Shown piece by piece: positions 56,258-64,000 of a stretch of DNA of 64,000 bases (its first letter is position 1; each line of letters begins with the position of its first letter). Origin of the DNA: Streptomyces armeniacus (GTDB lineage Bacteria; Actinomycetota; Actinomycetes; Streptomycetales; Streptomycetaceae); the NCBI RefSeq assembly GCF_003355155.1, contig NZ_CP031320.1, positions 2,639,844 to 2,703,843 on the forward strand, in the 5' to 3' direction. The translations under genes were made by a program, and so were the position numbers. The notes beneath the pieces are model-generated. The model searched no databases and was not told where the DNA came from. It saw nothing but the letters and a program-made list of their open reading frames with translations.

Positions 56258-57637
56258 TCAGAGCTTGGCCCAGGCCTCCGTGAGGACGCCGCGGAGGATC
56301 TGCTCGATCTCGTCGAACACCGCCTGGTCCGCGATCAGCGGCGGGGCGAGCTGGACGACGGGGTCGCCGCGGTCGTCGGCGCGGCAGTAGAGGCCCGCGT
56401 CGAAGAGCGCGCCGGAGAGGAAGCCGTAGAGGACGCGCTCGCACTCCTCGTCGGTGAACGTCTCCTTGGTCGCCTTGTCCTTGACCAGCTCGATGCCGTA
56501 GAAGAAGCCGTCGCCGCGCACGTCGCCGACGATCGGCAGGTCCAGCAGCTTCTCCAGGGTGCCGCGGAACGCGCCCTCCTGGTCCAGCACGTGCTGGTAG
56601 AGGCCCTCGCGCTCGAGGATGTCGAGGTTGGCGAGGCCGACGGCCGCGGACACCGGGTGGCCGCCGAAGGTGTAGCCGTGCAGGAAGGTGTTGTCGGCGT
56701 GGAAGAACGGCTCGGCCAGCCGGTCGGAGATGACGGCCGCGCCGATGGGGGAGTAGCCGGAGGTCATGCCCTTGGCGCAGGTGATGATGTCCGGGACGTA
56801 GCCGAACTTGTCGCAGGCGAACACCGTGCCGAGCCGGCCGAAGGCGCAGATGACCTCGTCGGAGACGAGCAGTACGCCGTGCCGGTCGCAGATCTCGCGC
56901 ACCCGCTCGAAGTAGCCGGGCGGCGGCGGGAAGCAGCCGCCCGCGTTCTGCACCGGCTCCAGGAACACCGCGGCGACCGTTTCGGGCCCCTCGAAGAGGA
57001 TCTCCTGCTCGATCTGGTCGGCCGCCCAGCGGCCGAAGGCCACCGGGTCGTCGCCGTACAGGGGGGCGCGGTAGATGTTGGTGTTCGGCACCTTGTGCGC
57101 GCCGGGCACCAGCGGCTCGAACGGCGCCTTGAGGGCCGGGAGGCCGGTGATGGACAGCGCGCCCTGCGGGGTGCCGTGGTAGGCGACGGCGCGTGAGATC
57201 ACCTTGTACTTGGTGTGGTTGCCGGTGAGCTTGTGGTACTGCTTCGCCAGCTTCCAGGCGGTCTCCACGGCCTCGCCGCCGCCGGTGGTGAAGAAGACCT
57301 TGTTCAGGTCGCCCGGCGCGTGCCCGGCGAGCCGTTCGGCGAGCTCGACCGCCTTCGGGTGCGCGTAGCTCCAGATGGGGAAGAACGCCAGCTCCCGCGC
57401 CTGCTTGGCGGCGGCCTCGGCGAGCTCCGCACGTCCGTGGCCCGCCTGGACGACGAACAGCCCGGCGAGGCCGTCGAGGTAGCGCTTGCCGGCGTCGTCG
57501 AAGACGTAGGCGCCCTCGCCGCGGACGATGGTGGGTACGGGCGCGTGCTCGTACGACGACATGCGGGCGAAGTGCATCCACAGGTGGTCGTATGCGGTAC
57601 GGGACAGGTCCTTGCTCACGGCTATCGAGTTCCCCAC
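56258..57637 (-). CDS. Class III aminotransferase, probably polyamine or omega-amino acid specific
   Basis: 459 residues. Class III PLP fold: GEGAYVFDDAGKRYLDGLAGLFVVQAGHGR, VFFTTGGGEAVETAWKLAKQYHK, VAYHGTPQGALSITG, AAVFLEPVQNAGGC, LLVSDEVICAFGRLG and TCAKGMTSGYSPIGAAVIS with the Schiff-base lysine in CAKGMTSGY. It likely transaminates putrescine or a related diamine, since an aldehyde dehydrogenase of the aminobutyraldehyde type follows divergently. GTG at 57637 overlaps the Lrp stop; GTG at 57619 is an alternative. Transcribed with the regulator from the same promoter. Confidence 0.9.
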   Translation of the reverse strand: MGNSIAVSKDLSRTAYDHLWMHFARMSSYEHAPVPTIVRGEGAYVFDDAGKRYLDGLAGLFVVQAGHGRAELAEAAAKQARELAFFPIWSYAHPKAVELAERLAGHAPGDLNKVFFTTGGGEAVETAWKLAKQYHKLTGNHTKYKVISRAVAYHGTPQGALSITGLPALKAPFEPLVPGAHKVPNTNIYRAPLYGDDPVAFGRWAADQIEQEILFEGPETVAAVFLEPVQNAGGCFPPPPGYFERVREICDRHGVLLVSDEVICAFGRLGTVFACDKFGYVPDIITCAKGMTSGYSPIGAAVISDRLAEPFFHADNTFLHGYTFGGHPVSAAVGLANLDILEREGLYQHVLDQEGAFRGTLEKLLDLPIVGDVRGDGFFYGIELVKDKATKETFTDEECERVLYGFLSGALFDAGLYCRADDRGDPVVQLAPPLIADQAVFDEIEQILRGVLTEAWAKL

Positions 57638-58101
57638 GCGTAGGTCTGCTTGCGCAGCTTGAGGTAGACGAAGCTCTCGGTGGAGCGCACCCCCGGCACG
57701 GCGCGGATGCGTTTGGTGAGCATCTCCAGGAGATGCTCGTCGTCCTCGCAGACGATCTCGACCAAGAGATCGAAGGAGCCCGCGGACACGACCACGTAGT
57801 CGACCTCGTCGATCGCGGCGAGTGCGTCGGCCACCGGGTCGATGTCGCCGTCCACCGTGATGCCGACCATCGCCTGCCGCATGAAGCCCACGGTGAGCGG
57901 GTCGGTCACGGCGACGATCTGCATGACACCCTGGTCGAGCAGCTTCTGCACGCGCTGCCGTACGGCCGCCTCGGACAGGCCGACGGCCTTGCCGATGGCG
58001 CCGTACGGGCGGCGTCCGTCCTCCTGGAGCTGTTCGATGATGGCCAGGGAGACGGCGTCGATCGCCGGTGAGCCGTTGGTGTTCTTCGAGTCGCGAGCCA
58101 C
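57622..58101 (-). CDS. Lrp/AsnC family transcriptional regulator
   Basis: 159 residues. N-terminal HTH: DAVSLAIIEQLQEDGRRPYGAIGKAVGLSEAAVRQRVQKLLDQGVMQIVAV, then the RAM ligand domain (MVGITVDGDIDPVADALAAIDEVDYVVVSAGSFDLLVEIVCEDDEHL). It is divergent from the aldehyde dehydrogenase and just upstream of the aminotransferase, so it probably regulates both. GTG at 58101 gives the usual Lrp length; further upstream codons give a less conserved extension. Confidence 0.9.
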   Translation of the reverse strand: MARDSKNTNGSPAIDAVSLAIIEQLQEDGRRPYGAIGKAVGLSEAAVRQRVQKLLDQGVMQIVAVTDPLTVGFMRQAMVGITVDGDIDPVADALAAIDEVDYVVVSAGSFDLLVEIVCEDDEHLLEMLTKRIRAVPGVRSTESFVYLKLRKQTYAWGTR

Positions 58102-58175
58102 AGGCACACCCTGCACGAGGACTCGACAGTCTGGCAACCCTTGAGCGATGTAATCCGTTGTCTCACTGTCCTTAT

Positions 58176-58195
58176 GGTGCTGAATTCGTTGCACC
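58176..58195. promoter_or_regulatory. Inverted repeat in the Lrp/aldehyde dehydrogenase divergent promoter region
   Basis: GGTGC-N10-GCACC, AT-rich spacer, in the 178-bp divergent gap. A plausible Lrp-type operator half way between the two starts, but short. Confidence 0.35.
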
Positions 58196-58279
58196 GGGGT
58201 GTTGGGTGTATCGAAAGCGTCACCCCCGTGGTTAGGGTGGTCGTCTCACCCAATGGACAGCTGACAGGAGGGGTGCGAA

Positions 58280-59728
58280 GTGACCGCCGAGCTGCGTCGA
58301 CTGCGCAACTACATCGACGGGGAGTTCCGGGATGCCGCGGACGGCCGTACCACCGAGGTGATCGACCCGGCGACCGGCGAGGCGTACGCGTCCGCGCCGC
58401 TCTCGGCCGCCGCGGACGTCGACGCCGCCATGGCCGCGGCCGCGAAGGCGTTCCCCGCCTGGCGGGACGCCACCCCCGCCACCCGCCAGCGCGTCATCCT
58501 CAAGATCGCGGACGTGCTCGAGGCCCGGCAGGACGAGCTGCTCGCCGCCGAGTGCGAGAACACGGGCAAGCCGCTGGAGCTGACCCGGCAGGAAGAACTG
58601 CCGATGATGCTCGACCAGATCCGCTTCTTCGCGGGCGCCGCCCGGATGCTCGAGGGGAAGTCCGCGGGCGAGTACATGGACGGGCTCACCTCGTTCGTAC
58701 GCCGCGAGCCCGTCGGTGTCTGCGCGCAGGTCGCGCCGTGGAACTACCCGATGATGATGGCCGTCTGGAAGTTCGCCCCGGCGCTCGCCGCGGGCAATGC
58801 GGTGGTGCTGAAGCCGTCCGACACCACCCCCGCCTCGGGCGTCTTCCTGGCCGAGGTGATCGGCGGCGTCCTCGCCGAACTCGAGCTGCCCCAGGGCGTC
58901 TTCAACGTCGTCTGCGGCGACCGCGACACCGGCCGCCTCATGGTCGAGCACCCGGTGCCCGCGATGGCGTCCATCACCGGCTCGGTCCGCGCGGGCATGG
59001 AGGTCGCGGGCAGCGCGGCCAAGGACGTCAAGCGGGTGCACCTGGAGCTGGGCGGCAAGGCGCCCTGCGTCGTCTTCGAGGACGCCGACATTCCGGCGGC
59101 CGTCGAGGGCATCCGGGACGGCGGCTTCTTCAACGCGGGCCAGGACTGCACGGCCGCCACGCGCGTCCTCGTGCACGAGTCGGTGCACGACGAGTTCGTG
59201 ACGGCGCTCGCCAAGGCCGCGGCCGACGTCAAGACCGGCGACCCGAGCGACGAGGACTGCTTCTACGGGCCGCTCAACAACGCCGTGCACCTGGAGAAGG
59301 TCGCCGGCTTCATCGGCCGGCTGCCCGCGCACGCCAAGGTCGAGGCCGGCGGCGAACGGGTCGGCGAGAAGGGGTACTTCTTCGCCCCGACCGTGGTCTC
59401 CGGGCTCAAGCAGGACGACGAGATCATCCAGAACGAGGTCTTCGGCCCGGTGATCACCGTCCAGTCCTTCACGTCCGAGGAGCAGGCGGTGACCTGGTCG
59501 AACGACGTGGAGTACGCGCTTGCGTCGTCGGTGTGGACCAAGGACCACGCGCGCGCGATGCGGATGTCGAAGGTGCTCGACTTCGGCTGCGTGTGGATCA
59601 ACACGCACATCCCGCTGGTCGCGGAGATGCCGCACGGCGGCTTCAAGAAGTCCGGCTACGGCAAGGACCTCTCGGCGTACGGCTTCGACGACTACACGCG
59701 TGTGAAGCACGTGATGACGGCGCTCTAG
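58280..59728 (+). CDS. Gamma-aminobutyraldehyde dehydrogenase-type aldehyde dehydrogenase
   Basis: 482 residues, NAD(P)-dependent aldehyde dehydrogenase. NVVCGDRDTG and ITGSVRAGMEVAGSAAKDVKRVHLELGGKAP with general-base Glu256, and FNAGQDCTAATRVLVHE with nucleophile Cys290. NYPMMMAVWKFAPALAAGN and HGGFKKSGYGKDLSAYGFDDYTRVKHV are typical of the PatD/PuuC-like branch that oxidises 4-aminobutanal to GABA. GTG start with AGGAGGGG upstream. Followed by an 18-bp-stem terminator, so transcribed alone. Confidence 0.92.
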   Translation: MTAELRRLRNYIDGEFRDAADGRTTEVIDPATGEAYASAPLSAAADVDAAMAAAAKAFPAWRDATPATRQRVILKIADVLEARQDELLAAECENTGKPLELTRQEELPMMLDQIRFFAGAARMLEGKSAGEYMDGLTSFVRREPVGVCAQVAPWNYPMMMAVWKFAPALAAGNAVVLKPSDTTPASGVFLAEVIGGVLAELELPQGVFNVVCGDRDTGRLMVEHPVPAMASITGSVRAGMEVAGSAAKDVKRVHLELGGKAPCVVFEDADIPAAVEGIRDGGFFNAGQDCTAATRVLVHESVHDEFVTALAKAAADVKTGDPSDEDCFYGPLNNAVHLEKVAGFIGRLPAHAKVEAGGERVGEKGYFFAPTVVSGLKQDDEIIQNEVFGPVITVQSFTSEEQAVTWSNDVEYALASSVWTKDHARAMRMSKVLDFGCVWINTHIPLVAEMPHGGFKKSGYGKDLSAYGFDDYTRVKHVMTAL

Positions 59729-59739
59729 CCCTGGCCGTA

Positions 59740-59783
59740 CGGAGCGCGGTGCCGCGGTCGTACGGCCGCGGCACCGCGCTCCG
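59740..59783 (+). terminator. Very strong terminator after the aldehyde dehydrogenase gene
   Basis: Perfect 18-bp stem starting CGGAGCGCGGTGCCGCGG with an 8-base loop, 11 bases after the stop. Confidence 0.92.
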
Positions 59784-59907
59784 CAAGCGGTTCCGGGCGT
59801 CTTGGTTCGTAGTTGTGACGTCATCCGCTTGACGGGTGGTGTGCGGGCGGTGGTTGGCTGGGTGAGGAGGCCCGCCCGCTTCCGCTCACACCGCGAAAGG
59901 CACCCTC

Positions 59908-60315
59908 GTGATCATTTTCGGTATGTCCTCAAAGCAGATCCAACTGGCCATGCTCAACCTGCTGTGCGGCTTCTGCGGCAACCCGTCCGCGCACGGGCTG
60001 CGCAAGCACGTCAGGAAGTTCTCGCTCTTCTTCATCCCGCTGTTCCCGATAGCCCCGGCGAAGCACTCGCTCCAGTGCACGTTCTGCGGCGCGGAGAGCG
60101 AGATCACCAAGGAGAACGCCGAGCAACTGCTCGCCCAGGGCGGCGGCCAGGGCCCGCAGCCCGGCATGGGCGCGCCGCAGCAGCAGGGCGGCGGGAACCC
60201 GTTCGCGGGCCAGCAGGCGCAGCCGCCGCAGCAGCCCCAGCAGCAGGGCGGCGGCAACCCCTTCGCCGGCCAGCCGCAGCAGGGGCAGCAGGGCCAGAAC
60301 CCGTACCAGTCCTGA
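59908..60315 (+). CDS. Small zinc-ribbon protein
   Basis: 135 residues. A four-cysteine ribbon (LLCGFCGNPSAHGLRKHVRKFSLFFIPLFPIAPAKHSLQCTFCGAES) resembles the zinc-ribbon-15 family, with hydrophobic FFIPLFPI between the knuckles. The second half is Gln/Gly/Pro-rich with three GGGNPFAGQ-like units. Role unknown; the low-complexity tail suggests a protein-interaction function. GTG start with GAAAGG upstream; convergent with the GDPD gene. Confidence 0.78.
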   Translation: MIIFGMSSKQIQLAMLNLLCGFCGNPSAHGLRKHVRKFSLFFIPLFPIAPAKHSLQCTFCGAESEITKENAEQLLAQGGGQGPQPGMGAPQQQGGGNPFAGQQAQPPQQPQQQGGGNPFAGQPQQGQQGQNPYQS

Positions 60316-60336
60316 GACCCGCCCGCGGCCCCGGCG

Positions 60337-61044
60337 TCAGCGCACGGGTGCCGGCCGTCCCGTACGGCGCAGCACGCGGCACAGGGCGTCCATGCGGTTG
60401 GTCGTGACGGACTCGACGCCCATCGCGAGCAGCCTGCGCATGTTCCGGCCCGTGTCCGGAGTCCAGGCCGAGACGCGGTAGCCGTCCGCCTTCGCGCGGC
60501 CGACCAGCTCCGGAGTCAGCAGGCCGAAGCGGAAGTTGAGCCACCGCGGCCGTACGTCCGCCAGCAGCGACGGGCGGGGCGGCGCCGTACGGTGCCAGGT
60601 GAGCGCGATCTCGGCGGCGGGGTCGGTGGCGCGTACGGCGCGCATCGCGAGCGGCCCGCCGCAGTAGTACACGCGGTCCGCCGCTCCCGCGTCGCCCACC
60701 GCCCGTACCGCCGCGGGCACCGCGCCCGGGTCGGGCAGGTCGACGAGCGTACGCACCGGAGCCGTCGCCTCCAGAGCCTCCGCCAGCGTGGGCACGCCGC
60801 CGACGGTCAGCTCGCGCAACCGGTCCGCCGTGACGGCGGAGACCTCCTCCGTGCGCTCCCACAGCCGCTCCAGCGTGCGGTCGTGTACGACGACCGGGAC
60901 GCCGTCGCGGGTGAGCCGCACGTCCACCTCCACGGCGTCGGCGCCCGCCGCGATGGCGGCGCCGAAGGAGGGCAGCGTGTTCTCCCGGGCGACGTACGGC
61001 GCTCCCCGGTGACCTACGGCCGTTATGCCTGTCATGTCCGCCAT
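60337..61044 (-). CDS. Glycerophosphodiester phosphodiesterase family protein
   Basis: 235 residues, TIM-barrel GDPD. AVGHRGAPYVARENTLPSFGAAIAAGADAVEVDVRLTRDGVPVVVHD carries the HRG, E-N-T and ExD...HD motifs, followed by VPTLAEALEA. It hydrolyses glycerophosphodiesters to glycerol 3-phosphate. Start ATG (MADMTGITAV) follows GGAGG. It begins 29 bases after the deaminase gene and is co-transcribed. Confidence 0.9.
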   Translation of the reverse strand: MADMTGITAVGHRGAPYVARENTLPSFGAAIAAGADAVEVDVRLTRDGVPVVVHDRTLERLWERTEEVSAVTADRLRELTVGGVPTLAEALEATAPVRTLVDLPDPGAVPAAVRAVGDAGAADRVYYCGGPLAMRAVRATDPAAEIALTWHRTAPPRPSLLADVRPRWLNFRFGLLTPELVGRAKADGYRVSAWTPDTGRNMRRLLAMGVESVTTNRMDALCRVLRRTGRPAPVR

Positions 61045-61073
61045 GTTGCTTGTGTCCTCCGTCGGCCCGGGTG

Positions 61074-62147
61074 CTACTGCTGCCACGCATTCAGATACGC
61101 GTCGATCTCGTCGCAGATCCGGGTCACGGAGGGTGCGTCGAGGAAGGACACCCGTACGGCGTTCTTCGCGAGCGCGGCCACGCCCGGCGCGTCCAGGCCG
61201 AGCAGACGGGCGGCGACGGCGTACTCGTTGTTCAGGTCGGTGCCGAACATCGGCGGATCGTCGCTGTTGATCGTCACAGGCACGCCCGCCTCGACCATCC
61301 GCGGCAGCGGGTGGTCCGCCAGCGACTCGACCGCGCGGACCGCGACGTTCGACGTCGGGCACACCTCCAGCGGGATGCGGTGCTCGGCCAGGTGCGCCAG
61401 CAGCGCCGGGTCCTGGGCGGCGCTCGTACCGTGGCCTATGCGCTCCGCGCGCAGCTCGGTCAGCGCGTCCCACACCGTCTGCGGCCCCGTCGTCTCGCCC
61501 GCGTGCGGCACGCTGTGCAGTCCGGCCGCGATGGCACGGTCGAAGTACGGCTTGAACTGCGGCCTCGGCACACCGATCTCCGGTCCGCCCAGGCCGAACG
61601 AGACGAGCCCGTCCGCGCCGAGCCGGCTGTCCGTCGCGATCCGTACGGTCTCCTCGGCCGCCTCCAGGCCCGCCTCGCCGGGGATGTCGAAGGACCAGCG
61701 CAGGATCACGCCGAGCTCCTTCTCGGCGCCGCGGCGCGCGTCCTCGATGGCCTCCACGAAGGCGGCGTCCGGGATGCCGCGGCGGGTCGAGCTGTACGGG
61801 GTGACGGTGAGCTCGGCGTAGCGGATGTTCTGCCGTGCCATGTCGCGGGCGATCTCGTACGTGAGCAGGCGTATGTCGGCCGCGTCCCGGATCAGGTCGA
61901 CGACCGACAGGTACAGCTCGATGAAGTGCGCGAAGTCCCGGAACGTGAAGAAGTCCCTGAGCTCCTCGGGGTCCTTGGGAACGGGCGAGTCCGGGTGCCG
62001 CGAGGCGAGCTCGGCGACGATGCGCGGCGAGGCCGAACCCACGTGGTGGACGTGGAGCTCGGCCTTGGGCAGCCCGGCGATGAAGGTGTCGAGGTCGGAC
62101 AGCTCGGATGGGTCAGGCGACTCGGACGAACTGGGCAACTTGGGCAA
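61074..62147 (-). CDS. Adenosine-deaminase-family enzyme, probably aminodeoxyfutalosine deaminase
   Basis: 357 residues. Metal-dependent deaminase fold: PKAELHVHHVGSASPRIVAELA (His pair; note HVHHVGS instead of the HxHLxGS of adenosine deaminases), AELTVTPYSS, HAGETTGPQTVWDAL, AERIGHGTSAAQDP, LEVCPTSN and NSDDPPMFGTDLNNEY with the metal Asp. The HVHHVGSAS variant is what I recall for streptomycete enzymes shown to deaminate 6-aminodeoxyfutalosine in the futalosine pathway of menaquinone synthesis, previously annotated as adenosine deaminase. No other mqn gene is in the window. Confidence 0.85.
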   Translation of the reverse strand: MPKLPSSSESPDPSELSDLDTFIAGLPKAELHVHHVGSASPRIVAELASRHPDSPVPKDPEELRDFFTFRDFAHFIELYLSVVDLIRDAADIRLLTYEIARDMARQNIRYAELTVTPYSSTRRGIPDAAFVEAIEDARRGAEKELGVILRWSFDIPGEAGLEAAEETVRIATDSRLGADGLVSFGLGGPEIGVPRPQFKPYFDRAIAAGLHSVPHAGETTGPQTVWDALTELRAERIGHGTSAAQDPALLAHLAEHRIPLEVCPTSNVAVRAVESLADHPLPRMVEAGVPVTINSDDPPMFGTDLNNEYAVAARLLGLDAPGVAALAKNAVRVSFLDAPSVTRICDEIDAYLNAWQQ

Positions 62148-62311
62148 CGGGGCCTCCGGTTTGAGGGGTCGCGATCATCGTAATCGGGGGGTTCCCGCAC
62201 GGGGACGGCGCGGATACGGCTCCGGGCACACTGAGGAGCAGGCAGAGGGGTACGCAGCGGTGTCCACCGCGTTGCCGAACGTTTCCACGTGATGGCGCAG
62301 TGCACCGGCGG

Positions 62312-62370
62312 GGCACAGATTCCGTCGCCTTTTCAAACTCAAACGACGGAATCCCTTGTTCGACTGTGCC
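62312..62370. promoter_or_regulatory. Nested inverted repeat upstream of the second aldehyde dehydrogenase
   Basis: GATTCCGTCG (62318-62327) and CGACGGAATC (62344-62353) pair perfectly around a 16-base AT-rich loop. An outer GGCACAG (62312-62318)/CTGTGCC (62364-62370) pair encloses it. It ends 65 bases before the ATG, in the 288-bp divergent gap with the deaminase gene. It could be an operator or a folded 5' leader. Confidence 0.6.
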
Positions 62371-62435
62371 TTGCCTGCCAGGATCGGCGGTCATCACCGG
62401 TTCATGCCACGCCGCAGTGAAGGCAGGGAGGCTCG

Positions 62436-64000
62436 ATGACCGACCAGCGTTCCGACGCGTCCGCCCCGGTCGTACCGCACGATCACGCCGATCCGCCCGA
62501 CGGGCTCGCGGACGGCGCGCAGTACGTCGCCGGCCGGCAGCTCCCCGGCAGCTCAGGGCGCCGGCACACCCTGGTCGACCCGGCGACCGGCGAGAGCACG
62601 CACACGTACGAGCTCGCCGGCACGGCCGACGTGGACGCCGCCGTCGAGGCCGCGCGGCGCGCGCTGCCCGAGTGGGCCGGCGCCACACCCGGCGAACGCT
62701 CCGACGCGATGCACCGGCTGCACGCCGTACTGGACGGGCAGGCCGCGGAGCTCGCGCGCGCGGAGTCGCTGAATTGCGGGAAGCCGGCGCGGCTGACGGA
62801 GGAGTTCGACGTCCCCGGGTCGGTCGACAACGTCGCCTTCTTCGCCGGCGCCGCACGCCGCCTCGACGGGGTCGCCGCCGCCGAGTACAGCCCCGACCAC
62901 ACCTCGTACGTACGCCGCGAACCGCTCGGTGTGATTGGCTCCATCGCCCCCTGGAACTATCCGCTCCAGATGGCCTGCTGGAAGATCCTCCCGGCCATTG
63001 CCGCGGGCAACACCATCGTGCTCAAGCCGTCCGAACTCACCCCGCTCACCTCGCTGATGTTCGCGCGGGCGGCGCACGCCGCGGGCATCCCGGACGGCGT
63101 CGTCAACATCGTCACCGGCGCGGGCGCGGACGCCGGGGAGCACCTCGTAGGGCACCCGGCGGTGGCCATGACGTCCTTCACGGGCTCCACGGCAGTCGGC
63201 AGGCGGGTCGCGGCGCTGGCGGCCGGGTCGGCGAAGCGCACGCATCTGGAGCTCGGCGGCAAGGCGCCGTTCGTCGTCTTCGACGACGCCGACCTGGAGG
63301 CCGCCGTGCACGGCGCCGTCGCGGGCGCGCTGATCAACACCGGCCAGGATTGCACGGCGGCCACCCGCGCGTACGTACAGCGGCCGCTGTACGACGCCTT
63401 CGTCAGCGGAGTCGCCGACCTCATGGCCGGCGTACGCCTCGGCCCGCCCACCGACGCGGCCACCGACATCGGCCCGCTCATCTCCCACGCCCACCGCGAC
63501 CGGGTCGCCGGATTCGTCGAACGGGCACGCGCGTACGCCACCGTCGTCACCGGCGGCGCCGCACCGGGCGGACCGCTCGCCCCCGGCGCGTACTACCTGC
63601 CCACCCTCGTCACCGGCGCCGCGCAGGACAGCGAGATCGTGCAGGGCGAGGTCTTCGGGCCGGTCCTGACCGTCCTCCCCTTCGACGCGGACGACGAGGG
63701 CCTCGCGCTCGCCAACGACACCCCGTACGGGCTCGCCGCCTCCGTCTGGAGCCGCGACGTCTACCGCACCTCGCGCGCCACCCGCGAGATCCGGGCGGGC
63801 TGCGTGTGGGTCAACGACCACATCCCGATCATCAGCGAGATGCCGCACGGCGGCTACCGCGCCTCCGGCTACGGCAAGGACATGTCGGCGTACTCCTTCG
63901 ACGAGTACACGCAGATCAAGCACGTCATGTCCGACAACACCGGGGAACCGCACAAGGACTGGCACCGCACCGTCTTCACCCTGTCCCTTATACACCGCTT
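62436..64000 (+). CDS. Aldehyde dehydrogenase (second), 3' end missing
   Basis: At least 505 residues visible, running off the right edge. Same branch as the enzyme at 58280: SIAPWNYPLQMACWKILPAIAAGN, HLELGGKAPFVVFDDADLE with Glu272, INTGQDCTAATRAYV with Cys306, HGGYRASGYGKDMSAYSFDEYTQIKHVM. It has a 33-residue acidic N-terminal extension. ATG follows GGAGG. Homologues I know end soon after DWHRTVFGD; here the reading changes to TLSLIH after DWHRTVF, coinciding with an adapter-like sequence, so the natural C-terminus is probably missing. Likely oxidises an aminoaldehyde from polyamine breakdown. Confidence 0.88.
   Translation, partial: MTDQRSDASAPVVPHDHADPPDGLADGAQYVAGRQLPGSSGRRHTLVDPATGESTHTYELAGTADVDAAVEAARRALPEWAGATPGERSDAMHRLHAVLDGQAAELARAESLNCGKPARLTEEFDVPGSVDNVAFFAGAARRLDGVAAAEYSPDHTSYVRREPLGVIGSIAPWNYPLQMACWKILPAIAAGNTIVLKPSELTPLTSLMFARAAHAAGIPDGVVNIVTGAGADAGEHLVGHPAVAMTSFTGSTAVGRRVAALAAGSAKRTHLELGGKAPFVVFDDADLEAAVHGAVAGALINTGQDCTAATRAYVQRPLYDAFVSGVADLMAGVRLGPPTDAATDIGPLISHAHRDRVAGFVERARAYATVVTGGAAPGGPLAPGAYYLPTLVTGAAQDSEIVQGEVFGPVLTVLPFDADDEGLALANDTPYGLAASVWSRDVYRTSRATREIRAGCVWVNDHIPIISEMPHGGYRASGYGKDMSAYSFDEYTQIKHVMSDNTGEPHKDWHRTVFTLSLIHR
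63981..64000. other. Tn5/Nextera mosaic-end-like sequence at the window edge
   Basis: CTGTCCCTTATACACCGCTT matches the Tn5 mosaic-end/Nextera sequence CTGTCTCTTATACACATCT at 16 of 19 positions. Its AT-rich TTATACAC is foreign to this coding region and it interrupts the aldehyde dehydrogenase where homologues continue. Confidence 0.55.

Noticed and set aside
59817..59824. TGACGTCA palindrome upstream of the zinc-ribbon gene
   Set aside because: An isolated 8-mer palindrome is expected by chance in 64 kb and has no paired site.

Overview
The window is a stretch of a high-GC actinomycete chromosome, almost certainly Streptomyces. The evidence is the very GC-rich third codon positions, frequent GTG and TTG starts, tightly overlapping operons, and a gene order that matches the conserved Streptomyces core: rnc-mutM-smc-glcP-ftsY-nsdA-amtB-glnK-glnD-ffh-rpsP-rimM-trmD-rplS-four signal peptidases-comM-dprA-whiG-rpsB-tsf-pyrH-frr-cdsA-rlmN. 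The presence of nsdA and whiG points to a sporulating, antibiotic-producing type of organism. All family assignments were read from the sequence; comparisons with S. coelicolor and E. coli are from memory.

Layout. 1-6800: end of RNase III, MutM, a secreted CAP-domain protein, acylphosphatase, a small coiled-coil protein and SMC. 6.9-12.4 kb: glucose permease, SRP receptor FtsY, a prim-pol-like protein and NsdA. 12.4-18.4 kb: nitrogen operon amtB-glnK-glnD behind a GlnR-type box, then ffh. 18.4-29.8 kb: an accessory stretch. It contains a GNAT protein, a membrane protein, an eight-gene minus-strand cluster that corresponds gene for gene to the poorly understood enterobacterial yhf/php cluster, a methyltransferase and a SprT-like protein. 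30-42.5 kb: ribosome and translation genes, four tandem type I signal peptidases, DUF2469, YraN, ComM, DprA, WhiG, TetR and an M23 peptidase. 42.9-48.9 kb: rpsB, tsf, pyrH, frr, cdsA, rlmN. 49-52.9 kb: a TPP riboswitch and a thiamine-type ABC importer. 52.9-64 kb: a LOG-like protein, an unusual ABC transporter, a polyamine/GABA-type catabolic set (aminotransferase, Lrp regulator, two aldehyde dehydrogenases), a zinc-ribbon protein, a GDPD phosphodiesterase and an adenosine-deaminase-family enzyme that is probably the aminodeoxyfutalosine deaminase of menaquinone synthesis.

Most notable points. (1) The yhf-like cluster (19695-27797) combines a PLP racemase-fold enzyme, a PLP aminotransferase-fold enzyme, a phosphopentomutase-like enzyme, a phosphotriesterase homologue, a membrane transporter, YhfU, a PRD protein and a GntR-type regulator. 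A perfect 22-bp palindrome sits just upstream of the regulator gene, and a 16/22 copy lies upstream of the PRD gene. This looks like a complete, self-regulated catabolic system of unknown substrate. (2) A 33-bp element with two DnaA-box-like sequences occurs twice, in inverted orientation, 5.9 kb apart and 31/33 identical. (3) A Streptomyces-type hairpin repeat appears to have inserted in frame into rlmN. (4) The last 20 bases resemble the Tn5/Nextera mosaic end and interrupt the final gene, so the window end may not be genomic.
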